Assembly (NCBI RefSeq): GCF_022539505.1
Contig: NC_061513.1
Coordinates: 354,745,696-354,809,695 of the forward strand
Direction: 5' to 3'
DNA length: 64,000 nucleotides
DNA from: Lolium rigidum
Taxonomy: Eukaryota > Streptophyta > Magnoliopsida > Poales > Poaceae
Within the stretch, counting starts at the first letter, position 1, and each line of letters begins with the position of its first letter. The notes below the pieces were generated by a model. The model ran no database searches and was not told the DNA's origin. It was given only the letters and a program-made list of their open reading frames with translations. Both the position numbers and the translations under genes were made by a program. Below are positions 56,739 to 64,000 of the stretch, piece by piece.

Positions 56739-57209
56739 AGTCTCCATCCTTTTTTTGAGCACTTTCTTGAGAGCACAACTGTCATTCTTAGTATAATATG
56801 ATTGTCCCAAAATGTGATTAATTGTGGTATAACTTTGATGCTTTAATCTTTGATAATCTATATTGCCAGTCTTCTCATGAACCTGAAAGGTGCCCAAGCA
56901 TTTATGTTTTGCTGAACAATTATGGGCAAGCGAGATACCACTTTATCATATCATTCTATGAACATTGCAATCCTGCTGATAGATATGATTGATGATGCTC
57001 ATTATTAATTTGTTGGTACCTTTTCCATGATTGATATAGCTATTAGATGATTCTATTTGCATGTATCTTATTATGAACTGCTTAAGTACTTGCCATATCA
57101 TGAGAATATTTACATCATATGAACAAATGTGTTCGTGAAAGTTCTTTTATCGCACTCAGTTGTTAACTGAATTGCTTGAGGACAAGCAATAAGCTAAGCT
57201 TGGGGGAGT
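56739..57209 (+). other. E2 3' non-coding region (right part) and polypurine tract
   Basis: Continuation of 43741. It ends GCTAAGCTTGGGGGAGT, the polypurine tract before the LTR at 57210. Confidence 0.75.
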
Positions 57210-58608
57210 TGATACGTCCAAAACGTATCTACTTTCCCGAACACTTTTGTCGTTGTTTTGCCTCTAATTTGTGTATTTTGGATGCAACTAACACGGATTA
57301 ACGCTGTTTTCAGCAGAACCGTTACAGTGTCTCGTTTTTGTGCAGAAATCCAACTTTCAGGAAAATCCTCGGAATTTATGCGAAAGGTCCTATTTTCCCA
57401 GAATACGACGGAGCCGGAAGGGCAAGCCGGTGGGGGCCCGAGGGCCCCACACACTAGGCCGGCGCGGCCCGGGAGGGGCCCGCGTGGCCCTAGTGTGTGG
57501 CGGCCTCGGCTGGCCCCCGACGCCCTCCTTCGGACTACTTATTGCCTTCGACCAAAAAACGCACGGGAGGAAGTCGAAACTCGCCAGAAACCATCCAGTA
57601 CGCCGCCACCGTCGCGAAACTCCGTCTCGGGACCAACTCCGTTCTGGCACTCCGCCGGGACGGGGAATTGGAGGAGATCATCGCCATCATCATCACCGAC
57701 GCACCTCCATCAACCAGCCATGTTTCCCCCATCCATGTGTGAGTAATTCCCCCGCTGTAGGCTGAAGGGGATGGTAGGGATTGGATGAGATTGGTCATGT
57801 AAAAGCATAAGATTGTTAGGGCATAGTGCCTAGTGTCCGTAATTGGTACTTTTATGATATTGTTGCAACTTGTTATGCTTAATGCTTGTCACTAGGGCCC
57901 GAGTACCATGATCTCAGATCTGAACATGTTATCGATTCATTATGATATTCATTGCTTTATGATCTTACCTGCAAGTTGTATACACGTGTTGTTGTCCGGA
58001 ACCCGAGGCCCCAAAGTGACAGAAATTGGGACAACCGAAGGGGATGGCGGTGACATGAGGATCACATGTGTTCACGGAGTGTTAATGCTTTGCTCCGGTG
58101 CTCTATTAAAAGGAGTGCCTTAATTTCCAGTAGATTTTATAGAGGCCCGGCTGCCACCGGCTGGTAGGACAAAATATGTTGTGCAAGTTTCTCATCGCGA
58201 GCACGTACGACTATATATGGAACACATGCCTATTGATTGATTAGTACTTGGACACCGTTTTATTATTATCTACAAATGCCCTGCTTTGAATGTTACATGA
58301 GTTTCTCTCATCCATGCAACGCCCGTTCATCCATCCCTGTGCCTACAGTATTTTAATCCTGCTGTTTACAATAATCGCTACTGCTGTTCTTGTTACTCTC
58401 GCTCGTCGTTATTTTACTATCGCTATCGCTATAAAACTGTTACTACTCGATAAACTCTTGCGAGCAAGTCTGTTTCCAGGTGCAGCTGAATTGACAACTC
58501 CGCTGTTAAGGCTTTCAAGTATTTTTTGTCTCCCCTTGTGTCGAATCAGTAAATTGGGTTTTACTTCCCTCGAAGACTGTTGCGATCCCCTATACTTGTG
58601 GGTCATCA
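57210..58608 (+). repeat. 3' LTR of element E2 (1399 bp)
   Basis: TGATACGTCCAAAACGTATC to GTGGGTCATCA. It is a near-identical inverted partner of the LTR at 59032-60426. Confidence 0.9.
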
Positions 58609-58944
58609 ATCATCACTAGAGTATTCAACAGACTCAGGTGAATTAACAGGTGTAGCAGCATCTTCATTAGGAGTTTCAGTATTTTCAATTTGTCTAGACC
58701 TAGCAATTGTAGCATCTAGAAAAGATTCTAATGAACCATCATTATCAAGCACAGCAGAAGCATCATCAAAATTATGAGAGGAATTTTCAGATCTAGCGAA
58801 GTACCGAGCATGTGAAGCATGTGGTGGTGAAACAAGTTTATCAATCACGGATGGTGAATCAAGAGCAGCGAGAGGTACTCGAGTTGTACCTTTTCTTGTA
58901 GTGGATGGTAATATGGCGACTTTAGTATCGCGAGGTTTACCCAT
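58609..58944 (-). pseudogene. N-terminal gag of E1, cut by E2
   Basis: 112 codons from ATG 58944 (MGKPRDTKVAILPSTTRKG) to SVEYSSDD, where the E2 LTR begins. It supplies the gag N-terminus missing from E2: E1 residues SLESFLDATIARSRQIEN match E2 at 38727-38780. No conserved enzymatic domain lies in this part. Confidence 0.8.
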
Positions 58945-59002
58945 GATGGAGAATTTGTAGCGAACAATATCAATCCAAGTGAACTTGCAAATAAAGCTAT
59001 GC

Positions 59003-59020
59003 TCCCCGGCAACGGCGCCA
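59003..59020 (-). other. Primer binding site of E1
   Basis: Perfect TGGCGCCGTTGCCGGGGA on minus, eleven bases inside the LTR end at 59032. Confidence 0.9.
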
Positions 59021-59031
59021 GAAAATAGTCT

Positions 59032-60426
59032 TGATGACCCACAAGTATAGGGGATCGCAACAGTCTTCGCGGGAAGTAAAACCCAATTTATTGATTCGAC
59101 ACAAGGGGAAACAAAGAATACTTGCCTTAACAGCGGAGTTGTCAATTCAGCTGCACCTGGAAACAGACTTGCTCGCAAGAGTTTATCAGTAGTAACAGTT
59201 TTATAGCAGTAGCAGTAGTGAAATAACAGCAGCAGAGTAACAAAGACAACAATAGTGATTATAGTAAATAGCAGGATTAAAATACTGTAGGCACATGGAT
59301 GGATGAACGGGCGTTGCATGGATGAGAGAAACTCATGTAACAATCAAAGCAGGGCATTTGCAGATAATAATAAAACGGTGTCCAAGTACTAATCAATCAA
59401 TAGGCATGTGTTCCATATATAGTCGTACGTGCTCGCAATGAGAAACTTGCACAACATCTTTTGTCCTACCAGCCGGTGGCAGCCGGGCCTCTAGGGAATC
59501 TACTGGAAATTAAGGCACTCCTTTTAATAGAGCACCGTAGCAAAGCATTAACACTCCGTGAACACATGTGATCCTCATATCACCGCCTTCCCCTTCGGTT
59601 GTCCCAATTTCTGTCACTTTGGGGCCTCGGGTTCCGGACAACAATATGTGTATACGACTTGCAGGTAAGATCATAAAGCAATGAATATCATAATGAATTG
59701 ATAACATGTTCAGATCTGAGATCATGGTACTCGGGCCCTAGTGACAAGCATTAACCATAACAAGTTGCAACAATATCATAGAAGTACCAATTACGGACAC
59801 TAGGCACTATGCCCTAACAATCTTATGCTCTTACATGACCAATCTCATCTAATCCCTACCATCCCCTTCAGCCTACAGCGGGGGAATTAGTCACACATGG
59901 ATGGGGGAAACATGGTTGGTCGATGGAGAGGCGTCGGTGGTGATGATGACGATGATCTCCTCCAATTCCCCGTCCCGGCGGAGTGCCAGAACGGAGTTTC
60001 TGTTCCCGAGACGGAGTTTCACGACGGTGGCGGCGTACTGGATGTCTTCTGCGATTTCTTCTAACCCCCCGTGCGTTTTTAGGTCGAAGGCGTTAAGTAG
60101 TCCAGAGAGGGGCGTCGGAGGCCAGCCGAGGGGGCCACACAGTAGGGCGGCGCGCCCCCCTCCTGGGCCGCGCCGGCCTAGTGTGTGGGGCCCTCGGGCC
60201 TCCACCTGGCTTGCCCTTCTGGCTCCGTCAATCTTCCGAAAAAATAAGACCTTTCGCATAAATTCCGAGGATTTTCCTGAAAGTTGGATTTCTGCACAAA
60301 AACAAGACACCAGAGCAATTCTGCTGTAAACAGCGTTAGTCCGTGTTAGTTGCATCCAAAATACACAAATTAGAGGCAAAACAATAGCAAAAGTGTTGGG
60401 AAAGTAGATACGTTTTGGACGTATCA
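59032..60426 (-). repeat. 5' LTR of element E1 (1395 bp)
   Basis: Plus ends TGATGACCCACAAGTATAGG and TTTGGACGTATCA. It aligns with 57210-58608 in inverted orientation throughout, with scattered substitutions. Confidence 0.9.
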
Positions 60427-61460
60427 GCGGAGAGGAAGGGCGGCAGCGGGATCCGGCAGCGGTGGCAAGGTACATGGTCGCGAGGCGGCGGCATTGAGGC
60501 TCGGCCAGGCTTTCCTGGCGGGCAGCAGCCGGCCGTCTCCGCGCCGTGGGCGTGCGTAGCCGCTATCCCGACGGCTGCCGGTCTCCACCGGCCGGGTTGG
60601 AGGAGGAAGATGGACCGTGGTTCCCAGCCATGGCGGCGGCGTGGGGGCCGTCCGTTCCGTCTTTCATGGTGGTGGTCCTAGGATTCTTCTTTCACGAAGA
60701 TGAAGATGTTCCAGATGCCGATCTTTCTTCATCTTTCCGGAGTGATGAGTTCCGGAAGGCTCTAACATCGAATGTAACAGTGCATCTTTTGCCTATAGTT
60801 CACAGGATCGGGTGGTATTCGGTCGCACGCACCCATGCTTTTATTCCGACCGTTCGGTTCCGGAGGGAGCGGCGTGAAGCTCTGTTCTGTGTTGATATCA
60901 AGAGACTTTCGGTCCATGGTGAAATCAGAAGCAGAGAATATCATGAAGGCATGATTGGGGGATTAGCTAAAGAAGGTTCAAGTCTTCGTGATGTTGAGGA
61001 GCTTGCTTGGTGTTCCGGGATTCGCAACAGTGGTATGAAAGTGGGGGCAACATCACATGTGAAGTTCAGAGTCCTACCTTTCAGGGTGAAAATCCAAGGT
61101 CTGGCCTTAACTGGTTGTGCCTGGCAATGACCTTGTTGTAGGCATTGTTTTGAGAGCAGGGAATATCTTGAGGGTGAAAACCTAAGATCTTTGATCGGGC
61201 GACGACGGTGCTGGTGCACTGTTTTCTTCTTGGAGGCGTCGCTTTTGGAGAGTCTGTATTTCAGGTGTTGTCTTGGTGGTGGATGTACTGCTGTTACTTG
61301 GTCTGGGATACTGTGGCGGGACTTTTATTTCTTAGTTTTCTTTTCTCTTTTTTAGTTGTGTGCATCTGTACTATCATTAGGGTGGTGCGTTGTTGTAGAG
61401 GCTAGATGTAATTGGTATCTTTTGATATTAATATATTCTCCTTTATCCAAAAAAAAAAAA
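60427..61460 (+). mobile_element. LINE-like 3' end with poly(A), truncated
   Basis: A GC-rich stretch without reverse transcriptase ends TTGATATTAATATATTCTCC, then TTTATCC and a run of 12 A (61449-61460), a typical tail of plant L1-type elements. The left side is cut by the E1 LTR. Frames such as 60546-61130 have no recognisable domain. No target duplicate could be matched. Confidence 0.5.
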
Positions 61461-62160
61461 GAGCTCACCATGGACACGAGCTCGAGGGTAAGACGATGTG
61501 CTAAGGAATGGTATTGGGGTGGCCTAGCCTGGCGCCTGCGGAGCTTTGCCAAGCCAGTTGCATTGCTGGTGAGCCTATGGATGACATGGCCGGCGCCTCC
61601 ATTGGTGATGCTAGGGTTAGTGATTTTGAGGAGTTTTCAGGGAGCTCCTAGAGACTATGAGCATGTGCCCGCCTGGCTCCCTCCTTGGTCGCACCGCCGA
61701 GCTCGCATCCCCTTCAGCCGCCACCTCCTCTCCCTCTCGTTCTCGTCTCATATATATATCCTGCACATGTAGCACACATAGTCTCGTGGACGGTGTGAAG
61801 GTCGATGCTAGCCGGTATTCCACGAATTGTCCGAAACACATCGCTTACATACATGAGTATCTAGACAATTCTACGTCATTTAATTTGAAACAGGGAAATA
61901 CTGCTAGTTAACCGATTCATTAGAACTTTCCTACAACCAACTGTACAGATCATTTTTCTACTCAGATAGCGGTGGTCAAGCAAGCAAAATACCTCGGACA
62001 GGCCGTCACTCCCCCAAGGCACATACATAGAAATGTGAGGCATCCCTTTGCAATGAGATCTTTTACGGTACACTTTACTAGTCCTATGGACTAGTAGTAT
62101 TTTAGTTAATTTACATGGTAAGAAAATTATGACAGAGATTTGAGTGCATTTGTTACCATC
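61461..62160. other. Intergenic stretch without recognised gene
   Basis: Overlapping GC-rich frames on both strands at 61480-61840 have no motif. 61900-62160 is AT-rich. Confidence 0.4.
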
Positions 62161-62163
62161 TAA

Positions 62164-62450
62164 GAACAAGTATAATAAGTCCTAGTCAGTTGGCTATAAG
62201 GGTTAAAATAATATATTTATGCTTAGTTGGAGGAGAGAGAGGATGAGAGAGAAGAGGGGTGGGATCTCATGCAAGAGCTAGCTCTAGCACACATGCTCCT
62301 AGGTATTTTGTGAGAGTGAAATGTGGGCCATCCATTGATAAAGTAGTACATAATTATAACTCACTATTATACATGTTAGCTCTATGTTAGCTACAAATGA
62401 CATGGCACATGGCTTATAGCCAGCAGCTGACCGTACTATTAAACTTACTC
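62164..62450. mobile_element. PIF/Harbinger-type MITE (287 bp)
   Basis: Ends GAACAAGTATAATAAGTCC and, inverted, GAGTAAGTTTAATAGTACGG; TAA on both sides (62161-62163, 62451-62453). Internal AGTTGGCTATAAGG and CTTATAGCCAGCAGCTG are part of the inverted repeats. Confidence 0.8.
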
Positions 62451-62868
62451 TAAGTACAATTATACCACGTTAGAATTTGATATCGCGATGCTACCTCCCA
62501 CGCATGCAGGTGACACGATTGATCCATCGCTATTTTCTTGTCTACTAGATTTTAACCGACTCACACCTAGCACGTGAAGTATATTTTAGGTGCAAGGTTA
62601 TTCCTCTATTGAGCATCAGGTATCTTCAACAGGGCGACGCAAACGAATGCTTCACAACCGTTTGCGACCGCGCGGTTAAAAAATGGGTCCGAGACCAGTT
62701 CCAGCGGCTAGACGCATAGTGACTGGACCGTCCGCCACACACAACGCGGCACATATATGCGCCTTGTATGCGTCCCCGTGAACGTTGCGCAGACGCCGAG
62801 TGTCCGCGTGGTTTTCCCACGGGCCCGCATGGCAGCGACCTGCTTTGAACGCCTTGCTTTCGCGGTCG

Positions 62869-62906
62869 TTGCTTCGGCGGACATTGCTTCGGCGGACATT
62901 GCTTCT
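62869..62906. repeat. Short tandem repeat, 17-bp unit
   Basis: TTGCTTCGGCGGACA occurs twice in a row, followed by a third partial copy (CATTGCTTCTGCG). Confidence 0.8.
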
Positions 62907-62998
62907 GCGTCTGCGCCGTAGCCTTCGTCGTCAATGGCGGCGCTTCCTCTTCTACACCAGGTCTGGCGGACGGCTGCTGGACTTCTGCACCGATACCA

Positions 62999-64000
62999 AT
63001 GGCATTGTCTCCCACGAGCGCCCGTCCTTTAAAATGCAAGGGGCATTGTCCGTGCCATTGCCCATACCACCGACACGTCCGCTCACCATCGCCTACCGCC
63101 ACATCCAAAGAAAAAGCACGACTCCGAGGCGTCCGGCGTCGGCTACAAGAAGGACGCACATGCGAACATGGTGCCGCTCCTCGTCGATATGGCGCGGGTG
63201 CTGCACGCCAACTTGTTGATGTGCGATCGCTAGAGGGACGTGCACCTTCCTGGCAGCGGCTGGCGGCTCAGCTACCGCCGGGTGCCTGTCCTGCCGATAC
63301 CTCGTCGCGAGCTGGAGAGGAGCGCCAAGATCCTGCGCAGGCGGGCTTACCTGCCGCCGGGCTTCCACGACGATCCAGCCATCGCCATAAGCTCAAATCA
63401 GTGGCACACCTGGCGCCGTACCGAGACTTCCCATTCGCGCACCCGCCGCTGCCTCGTCGTCGAACACGGCACGCACCCGCGCTTCCACAGGACGACGAGG
63501 AGGAGCAGGATGACGACGACAGCGATGATGCATACGTGATGGCCACCAGAACGAGAAGGCGAAGGACAACAACGACAACTTCATCGCCTGCGTCTTCCAC
63601 GACTGGCAGGCGGCCATGGTGGAGGGCTAGATGTTCGACTTCCCAGCGACCATGATTGACGAGGAGATCGAGAGGCTCGGCGTCCTCGTCTCGCAGGTGG
63701 ACCGACTGGTGCAGCCGCTGCTGCCACTGTATGCCACCGACATCGTGCCGCCACTGCCACAGTATGCCACCGACATCATGTCGCCTGGCCTCACGGAGGA
63801 ACATGCCATGTAATAGGCGCTGCAGAACTCGGCCCCGCACCCACCGCCGCCTCCACCTCCGTCGTTCAACCCATGGGGTCCTCCACCTCCACCTCCACCA
63901 CCGGCGACACCGGCGTACGTTCCGCCATTTGCCAATTGGCCATGGCATGTTACGGATTTCGTCGTGCTCGACGATGACGAGGAGGAGTTGGTTAGGTCTT
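62999..64000 (+). pseudogene. Degenerate hypothetical gene in the Harbinger-like element
   Basis: Coding-like GC-rich sequence where no single frame is continuous. One frame (63240-63539) has ILRRRAYLPPGFHDDPAIAI and SSNQWHTWRRTE; a second (62999-63655) has PALPQDDEEEQDDDDSDDAY; a third (63631-63813) has PLYATDIVPPLPQYATDIMS, a repeated peptide. Taken together these look like pieces of one acidic hypothetical protein found in grass repeats, broken by frameshifts and a stop near 63630. No function is known to me. Confidence 0.4.

Larger units (their letters stand above)
38648..58608 (+). mobile_element. Athila-like gypsy element E2 (plus), interrupted by CACTA and Tat-like insertions
   Basis: E2 sequence is 38648-43746 plus 56739-58608. 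It holds gag (from mid-frame), protease, a second ORF, a long 3' non-coding region, polypurine tract TGGGGGAGT (57201-57209) and 3' LTR. Reverse transcriptase, RNase H and integrase are absent between the protease end (41174) and the second ORF (41966), so E2 is a non-autonomous derivative. After the LTR the bases ATCAT (58609-58613) are the likely target duplicate, inside gag of E1. Confidence 0.75.
58609..60426 (-). mobile_element. Athila-like gypsy element E1 (minus): 5' LTR, primer site, start of gag
   Basis: Minus order is LTR (60426 to 59032), primer site (59020 to 59003), gag from ATG 58944 to 58609, where E2 inserted. The rest of E1 must lie left of the E2 5' end, outside the assembled part. 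E1 and E2 are the same family in opposite orientation. Confidence 0.85.
62622..64000 (+). mobile_element. ORF-bearing Harbinger-like element, left part (runs off window)
   Basis: The left end near 62622 (GTATCTTCAACAGGGCGACG) is a decayed form of the GAGCATCTCCAACAG terminus used by the elements at 9372 and 20044. The GCGACGCAAACG words just inside recur at ends of related grass repeats. The right end is outside the window, so this is tentative. Confidence 0.5.

Noticed and set aside
60546..61130. 194-aa ORF as a LINE protein
   Set aside because: No reverse transcriptase or endonuclease motif; likely 3' untranslated LINE sequence.

Overview
The window looks like intergenic-rich chromosomal DNA from a large grass genome, probably Pooideae and plausibly Triticeae or a close relative. 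The evidence is a BARE/WIS/Angela-type copia LTR end, LTRs resembling Sabrina-type gypsy elements, other Athila-like gypsy elements with a tRNA-Asp-type primer site, a CACTA element, and TAA-flanked Harbinger-type elements. The species call rests on remembered repeat families, not on a search. There are no rRNA, tRNA or CRISPR features that I can support.

Layout. 1-7.08 kb is a minus-strand retrotransposon nest: an old Athila-like element (4147-7080), a copia LTR fragment in it (3780-4146), and a Sabrina-like element (1-3779) inserted in the copia LTR. 7.1-31.2 kb is the only host-gene-like region. It holds a plus-strand tandem cluster of Ulp1/C48-type (SUMO protease-like) genes: copy 1 (7996-12279), copy 2 (13172-19336) and a double-domain copy 3 (25101-28785). 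I resolved their exons by hand; intron positions and phases are conserved between copies. Between and inside them lie Harbinger-type MITEs, a MITE embedded in a TA microsatellite, and other TIR elements. 31.2-36.25 kb is again retrotransposon: one Athila-like 3' LTR (minus) interrupted by a plus-strand Sabrina-like element that runs into a 100-N gap.

36.35-60.43 kb is a multi-level nest. A minus-strand gypsy element E1 (right part 58609-60426) is interrupted in its gag by a plus-strand element E2 of the same family (38648-58608). E2 is itself interrupted in gag by a CACTA transposon (right end at 38647) and downstream by a complete 12.99-kb Tat-like gypsy element (43747-56733, 385-bp LTRs, target duplication CATTG). 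The Tat-like element carries gag-pol on plus and a multi-exon antisense gene on minus. 60.4-64 kb holds a truncated LINE-like tail, a 287-bp MITE and the left part of an ORF-bearing Harbinger-like element.

Functionally, copy 1 of the protease cluster looks intact, with a His-Asp-Cys triad and Gln. Copy 2 has an intact catalytic part but a disrupted first exon. Copy 3 encodes two protease domains joined through a fused exon: the first domain carries a one-base insertion beside the catalytic His, and the second has lost the catalytic Cys and Gln. The remaining coding sequence is transposon-derived and mostly broken.
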